Below, piece after piece: positions 12,547 through 19,491 of a DNA stretch of 19,491 nucleotides. Position 1 is the stretch's first letter; each line of letters begins with the position of its first letter. The stretch spans positions 1 to 19,491 of the forward strand of contig NZ_JAHQUY010000057.1 in NCBI RefSeq assembly GCF_019052365.1. The letters run 5' to 3'. Origin of the DNA: Leyella stercorea (lineage in GTDB: Bacteria; Bacteroidota; Bacteroidia; Bacteroidales; Bacteroidaceae). Position numbers and translations under genes: made by a program. Under the pieces are notes generated by a model. That model was not told the origin of the DNA. It did no database searches and saw only the letters and a program-made list of their open reading frames with translations.

Positions 12547-15138
12547 ATGCAAAAGAAGCTTAAATTAGCAGTGCTGGCAATGTGCTGCGCTCCGTCTGCA
12601 TTCGCACAGACAGCAGCCGACTCGATCGGCTTCCACAGCGAAGCGGCGAGCGAGGCTGCCTTCACTTTCACAGAGGCACAGCTCGGTGAGGACGACGACA
12701 TGACACAGAACGTGACCATCGTCAACTCTAACACCGACATCTATGCCAGCCAGGTGGGCTATCTGTTCTCACCGGCACGTTTCCGCTATCGTGCATTCGA
12801 TCAGAAGTACAACGAAGTTTATCTCAACGGATTGCTGCTGAACGATATGGAGAGCGGACAGTTCCGTTACTCTCAGGTGGGCGGTCTGAACAACATGACA
12901 CGCAACCAGGAGTTCGCCCTTCCGTTCGAAAGCAACAACTTCGCAATGTCAGGCATGGGCGGATCGAACAACTACAACTTCCGTCCGTCGGCAATGCCCG
13001 TAGGCCACCGCTTGACAGTAAGTGGCGCCAACCGCAACTACACCCTGCGCGGCATGTACTCGTACAGCAGCGGACTCTCTGAGAAGGGATGGGCGTTCAC
13101 CGGCAACGTGAGCTACCGCTGGGCACGCAACGGATACGTAGAGGGCACATTCTACAACTCGCTCTCTTACTTCCTCGCCGTGCAGAAGGTGATGGGCAAC
13201 CACAGCCTCTCGCTCTCTACATGGGGCAACCCGACGGAGCGCTCTACACAGGGTGCTGCAACGGACGAGGTCTACTGGCTCGCCAACAACCGCTACTACA
13301 ACCCCTACTGGGGCTACCAGAACGGCAAGAAGCGCAACTCGCGCGTCGTGAACGACTTCGCTCCGAGCGCCATCCTCACATGGGACTGGAACTTCAACGA
13401 GAACTCGAAACTCACTACGTCGTTCTTCGGCAAATACTCTATGTACAAGAGCACAAAGCTCAACTACAACAACGCCGACAACCCGCATCCTAACTACTGG
13501 AAGAATCTGCCGTCGAGCTACTACGACGTATGGTACGGCAACAACGACTCGTATCGCACAGAGCAGGCTTACGAAGACTGGAAGACATCGTACGACTACT
13601 GGCGCGCATCGAAGGCTAACCGACAGATCAACTGGGACCGCCTCTACTATGCTAACAAGAACACAGCAGCTCAGGGCGGCGACGCTATGTACTATATCCA
13701 GGCTAAGCACAACGACAACCTCATGTTCTCGCTCGCTTCTACCTTCAACCACCAGATTGACAAGGACAAGAAGTTCAACGTAGGCGTGATAGCTGCCACA
13801 AACAAGGCTATGCACTACCAGACAATGGAGGACCTGCTCGGCGCTTCTCAGTTCCATAATATCAACACTTATATTATCTCTGACAAGTACACCGCAGCTT
13901 CGCCCGAGGCACAGTACGACCTCAACCATCCTAACGCTGTAGTGAAGGAAGGCGACCGCTTCGGCTACGACTACAACCTCTTCATCAACAAGGGAAAACT
14001 CTGGACATCGTACACCGAGAACTTCGGACCGCTCAACTATACCGTGGCTGCCCGACTCGGCTACACATCTATGCAGCGCGAAGGCAAGATGCGCAACGGT
14101 CTGGCTGCTAACAACTCGTTCGGCAAGAGCAAGACAGCGGAGTTCGTTGACGGCGGATTCAAGTTCGGCTCTAACCTCACGCTTGGACGCGGCAACGTGC
14201 TCACACTCGGCGTAGGCTACGAGCACCGCGCTCCCGAGGCACGTGCGGCATTCATGTCGCCGGAGGTGAACAACGACTTCGTTCAGGGTCTCAAGAACGA
14301 ACGCATCTTCAGCACAGAGCTCGGCTATATGTACGAGAACTCTTGGCTCCACCTCAACCTCAAGGGCTACTACAGCCGCATGACCAACGTTTCCGACTGG
14401 CAGAACTTCTATAACGACGATACCAACTCGTTCATCTACGTGTCGATGACCGATATGAACAAGTCGTACTACGGTGCGGAGCTCGGCGCCAAGTTTAAGC
14501 TCACCAGCTTCCTCGACGTGAAGCTCATCGGTACAATCAGCGAGGCGAAGATTACGAACAACTCTAAGCTCTGCTACATGGAGTCGACAAGCGCTACGCT
14601 GCACGGCACAGGTCAGGAAGGCGAGAACTACGACTACATACACAACAAGGGCATGCGCGACAGCGGCACACCGCTCACAGCGCTCAGCCTCGGCGTAAGC
14701 TACCACCAGAAGGGTTGGTTCATCGACCTCAACTGCAACTACTACGACCGCATCTATCTGTCGTACTCGCCCAACTACCGTTTCGACGAGAACATCAAGC
14801 GTCGTAACGACGTGATGAAGGCGCTCGACCGTCCTATCATCAACGACGTGACTGGCGAAATCATCCCCGGTGCACTCGACCAGGCTAAGGGACACGGCGG
14901 ATTCATGCTCGACGGCTCAATCGGTCGCAGCATATATCTCAAGCACGGCTCGTTGTCAATCAACCTCATGGTGCAGAACATCCTCAACAACCGCAACATC
15001 GTTACTGGCGGTTACGAGCAGAGCCGAAGCGGATACACACAGAGCGCTAACCTGCGCGGATATTCGTTCGAGAAGAACCCGTTCAAGTTCTACGCTTTCG
15101 GTACAAACGGTATGCTGAACATTACTTATAAATTCTAA
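12547..15138 (+). CDS. TonB-dependent-receptor-like outer membrane barrel
   Basis: Predicted outer-membrane beta-barrel of 863 residues. The signal peptide ends CAPSAFAQ near residue 20. Residues 50-150 look like a plug-type domain (YNEVYLNGLLLNDMESGQF, then GGLNNMTRNQEFALPFESNN). The rest is alternating aromatic strands rich in Tyr and Asn, ending in a terminal phenylalanine (ITYKF) as outer-membrane barrels do. It lacks the N-terminal carboxypeptidase-like domain of SusC proteins, and no SusD gene is adjacent. It starts an operon with two lipoproteins, the first only 14 bp downstream. The substrate is unknown. Nucleic-acid fragments are suggested only by the neighbouring nucleases. Confidence 0.8.
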   Translation: MQKKLKLAVLAMCCAPSAFAQTAADSIGFHSEAASEAAFTFTEAQLGEDDDMTQNVTIVNSNTDIYASQVGYLFSPARFRYRAFDQKYNEVYLNGLLLNDMESGQFRYSQVGGLNNMTRNQEFALPFESNNFAMSGMGGSNNYNFRPSAMPVGHRLTVSGANRNYTLRGMYSYSSGLSEKGWAFTGNVSYRWARNGYVEGTFYNSLSYFLAVQKVMGNHSLSLSTWGNPTERSTQGAATDEVYWLANNRYYNPYWGYQNGKKRNSRVVNDFAPSAILTWDWNFNENSKLTTSFFGKYSMYKSTKLNYNNADNPHPNYWKNLPSSYYDVWYGNNDSYRTEQAYEDWKTSYDYWRASKANRQINWDRLYYANKNTAAQGGDAMYYIQAKHNDNLMFSLASTFNHQIDKDKKFNVGVIAATNKAMHYQTMEDLLGASQFHNINTYIISDKYTAASPEAQYDLNHPNAVVKEGDRFGYDYNLFINKGKLWTSYTENFGPLNYTVAARLGYTSMQREGKMRNGLAANNSFGKSKTAEFVDGGFKFGSNLTLGRGNVLTLGVGYEHRAPEARAAFMSPEVNNDFVQGLKNERIFSTELGYMYENSWLHLNLKGYYSRMTNVSDWQNFYNDDTNSFIYVSMTDMNKSYYGAELGAKFKLTSFLDVKLIGTISEAKITNNSKLCYMESTSATLHGTGQEGENYDYIHNKGMRDSGTPLTALSLGVSYHQKGWFIDLNCNYYDRIYLSYSPNYRFDENIKRRNDVMKALDRPIINDVTGEIIPGALDQAKGHGGFMLDGSIGRSIYLKHGSLSINLMVQNILNNRNIVTGGYEQSRSGYTQSANLRGYSFEKNPFKFYAFGTNGMLNITYKF

Positions 15139-15152
15139 ATCACAGAAAGAAG

Positions 15153-16079
15153 ATGAAAAGTTTAAAATATCTGAAACTCGCGCTCTTCGCGCTTGTTATA
15201 GGTCTTTCGGCTACATCTTGTATGGATGACGACTGGACAGACCCTACTGGCGAGGTGGCACCGTTCGGCAACAACCAGCTTCAGGAGACCAACGTCGTTA
15301 ACATCGCCGACTTGAAGTTGAAGTACAGTGCGCTGCTGAAGGACAAGGTGAACGACACCGTACGCATCGCCGACGGTGTGCAGATTAAGGCTCGCGTAAC
15401 GGGCAACGATATCTCTGGCAATATCTACAACCAGATTATGCTCGAGGACGCTACCGGCGGCATCGTCATCAGCGTTGCTCAGGGCGGTATGTGCGGTCAG
15501 CTGCCTATCGGTCAGGAAGTGCTCATCGACCTCGGCGGACTCTACTACGGTGCTTACCGTACACAGCCGCAGATTGGCGTTCCGTACACCGACTTCAAGA
15601 AGAACCAGACTTACCCGAGCCGCATCAGCCGCACCGAATGGCAGACTCGCTTCAAGATTCTCGGCAAGGCAGACGCTTCGCTCGTCGTGCCTCATGTGTT
15701 CGAGACTTCAGAAATCAGCACTCTAAACAACGAGGCTGTGTCAATGAAGTATTCAGGACAAATCGTAACGCTGAAGGGTGTTGAGTTCGACACCGCAGAC
15801 GGCAAGGTTACATTCGCTCCCGAGGCAGAAGGTGCTTCTACAGGCTATGGCGTTACACGCTACTTTAAGGGCTACACCGCCCAGAAGAAGCAGATAGGCA
15901 TCCGCACAAGCTGCTACGCTAAGTTCGCTGCAGAGACATTGCCGAAGGGTAAGCTCAACGTAACCGGTATTCTCACCGTCTACAAGACCAGCGCAACGTC
16001 GTCTTACGGCACAACCGTGCAGCTCGTTCTGCGCTCGCAGTCTGATATCGAGGTGCTCGAGCCGGAGAAGAACAAATAA
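15153..16079 (+). CDS. DUF5689-like lipoprotein
   Basis: Predicted surface lipoprotein of 308 residues. The signal peptide ends in ATSC (Cys23), followed by acidic MDDDW, the lipoprotein export signature of Bacteroidetes. Residues about 70-150 form an OB-like barrel (VQIKARVTGND, then IMLEDATGGIVISV, then QEVLIDLGGLYYG). A second similar barrel covers about 195-300 (GQIVTLKGVEF to LNVTGILTVYK). This two-part layout is what I recall for DUF5689, a family I associate with secreted nucleases in Bacteroidetes; that could not be checked here. It is the second gene of the operon, 14 bp after the barrel protein. Nucleic-acid or oligonucleotide binding is inferred from the fold. Confidence 0.75.
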   Translation: MKSLKYLKLALFALVIGLSATSCMDDDWTDPTGEVAPFGNNQLQETNVVNIADLKLKYSALLKDKVNDTVRIADGVQIKARVTGNDISGNIYNQIMLEDATGGIVISVAQGGMCGQLPIGQEVLIDLGGLYYGAYRTQPQIGVPYTDFKKNQTYPSRISRTEWQTRFKILGKADASLVVPHVFETSEISTLNNEAVSMKYSGQIVTLKGVEFDTADGKVTFAPEAEGASTGYGVTRYFKGYTAQKKQIGIRTSCYAKFAAETLPKGKLNVTGILTVYKTSATSSYGTTVQLVLRSQSDIEVLEPEKNK

Positions 16080-16159
16080 AGCCTTAGCGATATAGTATTA
16101 TTGGCAGCAAGGCTATCCACATTATTATTAATATACAACAAGCAAACAAACAAAAGAAT

Positions 16160-17566
16160 ATGAAAAAGATATTTTTCTCAATGCTCGTCGCAGCGATGAC
16201 GGCATTCACATTCACAAGCTGTGAGGACGTTCCCGAGGCTTATGAAATTCCTGGTGGCGGCAACGGCGGCGGTTCAACCGAAATGACAGGCAATGGTACC
16301 GCAGAAAATCCTTACACTATAGAGGACATCAAGAAGTCGGGCGCCACTGGCAGCAATGTCTTCGTTAAGGCTTACATCGTAGGCTTCGTTCCCGACAAGG
16401 CTATCGACGAGGCTAAGTTCACAGCCGAGGGTTGTGAGGTTGCAAGCAACGTTCTCATCGCAGCTTCTGCTGACGAGACTTCTATTGACAACGTAATGCC
16501 GGTACAGCTTCCTGTAGGTGATGTTCGCAACGCAATCAACCTCAAGGACAATCCTGCAAACTACAAGCAGGAGGTGGTTCTCTGCGGTAACATCGAGGCT
16601 TACTTCGGCAAGACCGGTCTGAAGTCGGTTGTTTGGGCTAAACTCGGCGACAAGGAGTTCGGTGCAAAGCCTGGTACAGAGGCTGGCGGCGACACAGGAG
16701 CTACTGGCACACCGAAGGGCACTGGTACAAAGAACGATCCGTTCAACAGCGTAGCTGCGAATGCTGAGGCAAGCAAGCTGGCTGCAAACGCTGTGTCTGA
16801 GCAGGGCTACTACATCAAGGGTAAGGTAGTATCTGTGAAGGAGGCTTTCTCTGCACAGTTCGGCAACGCTTCTTTCTACATCTCTGACGACGGCAAGGCA
16901 GACGGACAGTTCCTCGTGTTCCGTTCGCTCTATCTCGGCAACCAGAAGTGGACAGAGGGTCAGCCTAACATCGCTGAAGGCGACGAGGTTGTGGTTTACG
17001 GCAAGCTCACCAACTACTACGGCAATACTCCTGAGACTGCTCAGGGTACTACATACCTTGTGTCTGTAAACGGCAAGACAGAGGGCGGTTCTACTGGTGG
17101 CGAGGACAAGCCTGCAGGCAATGGCAATATCGCTATCAACGGCACAACACTCACACTCTCTAACCCGAGCGTTCAGGCTGGTGCAACAACAGTAGAGGTG
17201 GTTCCTGGCGACTTCTATACAGAGAATGGTACTGAGGTTACAACCATCACTCTTAAGGACGGCACAAAGATCGTCTTCGACGCAAACGGCGAGAAGAACG
17301 GTCCGAAGTATTACACAGGTGCTAACTACTCTAACATCCGTGTTTACAAGAACAACATGATTACTTTCGAGGGTCACAAGGCAATCGCTAAGGTTGTGTT
17401 CAGCTGCGATGTAGACAAGAATAAGAATGTCAATTGCGTCGGCAACGAGACTGCTACTGTTGTTATCGACGGCAAGACAATGACTTATACAAACGTCTTC
17501 AAAGAGGCTTCTGGCGGTGGCGTTCAGTTGCGTATAAACAAGATCGTAATCACATACGCTAAGTAA
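16160..17566 (+). CDS. Lipoprotein with two OB-like domains (DUF6359-like)
   Basis: Predicted surface lipoprotein of 468 residues. The lipobox is TFTSC (Cys21), followed by acidic EDVPEAYE. Three globular parts are separated by Gly/Thr-rich linkers. Domain 1 (about 42-170) starts NGTAENPYTIEDIKK and has VFVKAYIVGF, typical of DUF6359-type OB folds. Domain 2 (about 190-308) has YYIKGKVVSVKE, FYISDD and DEVVVYGKLTNYYG. A C-terminal beta-rich domain of about 150 residues is one I do not recognise. It follows the DUF5689-like gene by 80 bp and ends the operon before a strong terminator. The role is probably ligand capture beside the barrel protein. Family names are from memory. Confidence 0.72.
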   Translation: MKKIFFSMLVAAMTAFTFTSCEDVPEAYEIPGGGNGGGSTEMTGNGTAENPYTIEDIKKSGATGSNVFVKAYIVGFVPDKAIDEAKFTAEGCEVASNVLIAASADETSIDNVMPVQLPVGDVRNAINLKDNPANYKQEVVLCGNIEAYFGKTGLKSVVWAKLGDKEFGAKPGTEAGGDTGATGTPKGTGTKNDPFNSVAANAEASKLAANAVSEQGYYIKGKVVSVKEAFSAQFGNASFYISDDGKADGQFLVFRSLYLGNQKWTEGQPNIAEGDEVVVYGKLTNYYGNTPETAQGTTYLVSVNGKTEGGSTGGEDKPAGNGNIAINGTTLTLSNPSVQAGATTVEVVPGDFYTENGTEVTTITLKDGTKIVFDANGEKNGPKYYTGANYSNIRVYKNNMITFEGHKAIAKVVFSCDVDKNKNVNCVGNETATVVIDGKTMTYTNVFKEASGGGVQLRINKIVITYAK

Positions 17567-17605
17567 TAGGCTTATTTACTATCGTAAGTAATACGATTCT
17601 TTAAT

Positions 17606-17650
17606 ATTCCAAGCCGTTTCAAACATTGAAGCGGTTTGGAATTTTTGTTT
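17606..17650 (+). terminator. Rho-independent terminator of the TonB/OB-fold operon
   Basis: ATTCCAAGCCGTTTC (17606-17620) pairs with GAAGCGGTTTGGAAT (17628-17642), 15 bp with two G-U pairs and a 7-nt loop, followed by TTTTTGTTTT. A smaller stem, ATCGTA/TACGAT, precedes it at 17581-17597. Confidence 0.85.
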
Positions 17651-17657
17651 TCAAAAA

Positions 17658-17689
17658 TTTGTGGGTCTCATAAAAAAGTCGTAACTTTG
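17658..17689 (+). promoter_or_regulatory. Promoter of rpmE
   Basis: TTTG (17658-17661), a 20-nt spacer and TAACTTTG (17682-17689) form the best -33/-7 pair in the window. It starts directly after the preceding terminator and gives a leader of about 50 nt. Confidence 0.75.
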
Positions 17690-17747
17690 CATCCGCTAAG
17701 CGTTTGAAAGCGAATTATTTATTTAACACTATAACAATTTAAACAAA

Positions 17748-17999
17748 ATGAAGAAGGGAATTCATCCAGAAAACTATCGCCCCGTCGTATTCAAGGATAT
17801 GTCCAACGGCGATATGTTCCTTACAAAGTCTACATGCAAGGCTACAGAGACAGTAGAGTTTGAAGGCGAAACTTACCCAGTAGTAAAAGTCGAAATCTCA
17901 AGCACATCTCACCCGTTCTATACAGGTAAGAGCAAGCTTGTCGATACTGCAGGTCGCGTAGATAAGTTCATGAACCGCTACGCAAAGGTTCGCAAGTAA
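17748..17999 (+). CDS. rpmE: 50S ribosomal protein L31, type B
   Basis: Ribosomal protein of the large subunit, 83 residues, bridging to the small subunit near the central protuberance. It starts [18 protein letters not shown] and contains the [20 protein letters not shown] block of the type B (zinc-free) form. Only one cysteine is present and there is no CxxC pair, so it does not bind zinc as the type A form does. The ATG follows an A-rich leader after a strong promoter. It is monocistronic, framed by terminators, and probably unrelated in function to its neighbours. Where both forms exist, type B expression is often tied to zinc limitation; nothing here shows a Zur site. Confidence 0.95.
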   Translation: MKKGIHPENYRPVVFKDMSNGDMFLTKSTCKATETVEFEGETYPVVKVEISSTSHPFYTGKSKLVDTAGRVDKFMNRYAKVRK

Positions 18000-18057
18000 G
18001 GAAAAGAACGAGATATATACTTCAGATAGACACGCTCTATTTTTGAATATGAATATT

Positions 18058-18111
18058 GAGGGTGTGTTCCATTCGTAGTTGCATATACGTATGGAACACA
18101 CTCTCTTTTTT
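18058..18111 (+). terminator. Terminator downstream of rpmE
   Basis: GAGGGTGTGTTCCAT (18058-18072) pairs with ATGGAACACACTCTC (18091-18105), one G-U pair. An inner CGTA/TACG stem adds to it, and TTTTTTGTTT follows. It lies about 58 bp after the L31 stop, so the transcript has a short 3' tail. Confidence 0.85.
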
Positions 18112-18112
18112 G

Positions 18113-18147
18113 TTTAAAAGTAAAAGAGTAAAAAGGCTTTTTAAAAG
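18113..18147. repeat. A-rich AAAAGTAAAAGAG repeat, second copy
   Basis: TTTAAAAGTAAAAGAGTAAA followed by AAGGCTTTTTAAAAG repeats the motif found after dnaX (9571-9638). It sits directly after the rpmE terminator and just before the endonuclease start. Confidence 0.65.
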
Positions 18148-18157
18148 ATATATTCAG

Positions 18158-19114
18158 ATGAAGCAATATTATAAATACGCATTGCGCTATGCAGCGATGG
18201 CTGTGCTGATGCTCTCTGTGCTCACTTTCAGCGCTTGTGGAGACGACGAGGAGGGCGGCAACGGCAGCCAGAGCGGACAGGTAGACAAGAAGAACAAGAA
18301 CGCTAACGTGCCGTCGGCTGCCAACGGCTACAACAAGGCGATACAGCGCACCGAGTTCCCAGCTCTGAAGCAGGGCGGCAAGCAGAAGGTTATTGTCTAT
18401 CGCATGACATCTACATCTTACGATAAAGACGGCGTAAACTTCTCTGTGGAGTGGGACTGCGACAAGCGTTCGCAGCGCTGGACGTGCTATCAGATGCACA
18501 AAGGCTACTCGGGCAAGTATTCGCGTGAGTCGGACTCCTTCTTCTTCGATGCTACGAACCTCAATAGCAACGAGTATTGGGGCGAGTACACTTACTTCCC
18601 TGGCTACGACCGTGGGCACATCTGTCCGAGCGGCGACCGCACTGCATCGAAGGAGATGAACGTACAGACTTTCGTTATGACGAATATGCAACCGCAGTAT
18701 CATAAGTTTAATGGTTTCGACAAGAAAACAGGTGATAATGGCTTGTGGGTGCGTATGGAGAACCAGCTGCGCAAGTGGGCTGACAAGCTCTCGGCAACGG
18801 ATACTATCTTCGTTTGCAAGGGTGGCACAATCGACAGCGAGGCTAACATCATAACGCGCATCGGGGGCAAGCTCATCGTGCCGAAATATTTCTACATGGC
18901 TATCCTGCGCAAGAGTTCGTTCGGATATGCGGGCATGGCGTTCTGGAGCGACCAGACAAATGCGTGGCGCATGAACGAGACGTTACGTTCACACGCCATT
19001 TCTATCAGCGAGCTTGAGAAGCGCACTGGCATCGACTTCTTCTGCAATCTGCCTGATGATGTGGAGGCGCAGGTCGAGAAGACGTTCAAACCGAGTGTCT
19101 GGTCAGGCTTGTAA
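18158..19114 (+). CDS. DNA/RNA non-specific endonuclease, lipoprotein
   Basis: Predicted surface nuclease of the beta-beta-alpha-metal (NUC/Serratia) family, 318 residues. The lipobox is TFSAC (Cys27), followed by GDDEEGG, an acidic export signature. A linker rich in Lys/Asn runs to about residue 55. The catalytic motif is YDRGHICPSGDR (150-161, His154 the general base). TNMQPQ (175-180) and DNGLWVRMENQ (193-203) supply the metal-binding asparagine, probably Asn194. It should cut DNA and RNA without sequence preference, using Mg2+. I chose the ATG at 18158, because an upstream TTG at 18056 would place the start before the rpmE terminator. It may belong with the divergent nuclease locus. The right repeat array begins right after its stop. 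Confidence 0.9.
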   Translation: MKQYYKYALRYAAMAVLMLSVLTFSACGDDEEGGNGSQSGQVDKKNKNANVPSAANGYNKAIQRTEFPALKQGGKQKVIVYRMTSTSYDKDGVNFSVEWDCDKRSQRWTCYQMHKGYSGKYSRESDSFFFDATNLNSNEYWGEYTYFPGYDRGHICPSGDRTASKEMNVQTFVMTNMQPQYHKFNGFDKKTGDNGLWVRMENQLRKWADKLSATDTIFVCKGGTIDSEANIITRIGGKLIVPKYFYMAILRKSSFGYAGMAFWSDQTNAWRMNETLRSHAISISELEKRTGIDFFCNLPDDVEAQVEKTFKPSVWSGL

Positions 19115-19122
19115 TCTGTATC

Positions 19123-19412
19123 CTCCCACAGAATTCACTCTGCTGAGATAATCTCCCACAGAATTCACGGAATACACAGAACTTTCTGCTGAGAAATCTC
19201 CCACAGATTTCACGGAACACACAGAATTTTCTGCTGAGAAAAACTCCCACAGAATTCACAGAATTCACTGGGCTTTCTGCTGAGAAAAACTCCCACAGAT
19301 TTCACAGAATACACAGAACTTTCTGCTGAGAAAAACTCCCACAGATTTCACGGATTTACACAGATGCCTATAGCAAAAGGTTCTGTGTAGATCTGTGAGT
19401 TCTGTGGGAGAA
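19123..19412. repeat. Tandem array of about 46-bp units (right array)
   Basis: CTCCCACAGA starts recur at 19123, 19153, 19198, 19244, 19290 and 19336 (spacings 30, 45, 46, 46, 46). Units carry GAATTCAC or GATTTCAC, then ACACAGAA, then TTTCTGCTGAGAA. This is the reverse complement of the left array's unit, with sequence drift. At 19381-19408 one unit lies in the opposite orientation, so 19336-19408 can fold into a long imperfect hairpin. The array follows the endonuclease stop by 8 bp. The stretch 19413-19437 is an array-like remnant. Confidence 0.9.
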
Positions 19413-19437
19413 TAACGCAAATCAGCATCTGTGTAAA

Positions 19438-19491
19438 TCTGCTTTCTATGTTAAAATCCAAATGTTTTGACCATTATTTTCATTTTAAGCT
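19438..19491. repeat. Right copy of 54-bp terminal inverted repeat
   Basis: This is the exact reverse complement of 2-55. The window stops inside or at the edge of the repeat, so its full length is unknown. Confidence 0.9.

Noticed and set aside
12949..14895. Long open frame on the minus strand inside the barrel gene (648 codons)
   Set aside because: It mirrors the plus-strand gene's codon bias, has a Val/Arg-rich composition without domains, and lacks a promoter. It is a shadow of the real gene.
2..19491. Terminal repeats as proof of a circular replicon or of a transposon
   Set aside because: The ends match in inverted, not direct, orientation, so they do not close a circle. The cargo is housekeeping genes with no transposase.

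Overview
The window looks like chromosomal DNA from a Prevotella-like member of the Bacteroidales. The evidence is promoter boxes of the Bacteroidetes -7 type (TAnnTTTG) before several genes, A-rich leaders without Shine-Dalgarno sites, lipoproteins with an acidic stretch right after the lipobox cysteine, a Bacteroidetes-type topoisomerase IV A subunit and a type B L31. Genus-level placement is inference. There is no transposase, integrase, phage gene, tRNA, rRNA or CRISPR array.

Layout. Positions 1-418 hold an inverted terminal repeat, a 48-bp repeat array and a palindromic element. An AraC-type regulator (minus) diverges from asd (plus). asd converges on a minus-strand group, parC - DUF3316-like secreted protein - S41 peptidase lipoprotein, with a perfect 35-bp hairpin between the two 3' ends. 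parC diverges from dnaX over a 137-bp spacer holding both promoters. After dnaX comes a 351-bp repeat-rich non-coding stretch, then a minus-strand operon read as secreted EEP nuclease - uracil-DNA glycosylase-like protein - uridine kinase (udk). Divergent from it, with a 356-bp spacer, are a TonB-dependent-receptor-like barrel, a DUF5689-like lipoprotein and a lipoprotein with two predicted OB folds. rpmE (type B L31) follows with its own promoter and terminator, then a surface-lipoprotein DNA/RNA non-specific endonuclease. The right end carries a repeat array and the same 54-bp sequence as the left end, in inverted orientation.

How it fits together. The right half (11144-19114) is the most interesting part. 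A secreted phosphodiesterase/nuclease, an outer-membrane barrel, two surface lipoproteins with OB-like folds, a surface endonuclease and an intracellular uridine kinase are clustered around one divergent intergenic region. I propose a nucleic-acid scavenging locus: surface digestion, capture, import and salvage. This is inference from domain types and clustering. The left half is mostly housekeeping.

The non-coding DNA is unusually rich in small repeats. There is a palindromic element that has expanded in frame inside the DUF3316-like gene and recurs, with an altered loop, at the left end. There is a CACxxA 9-10-nt periodic repeat class that sits just 3' of genes, and there are A-rich and 22-bp tandem repeats after dnaX.
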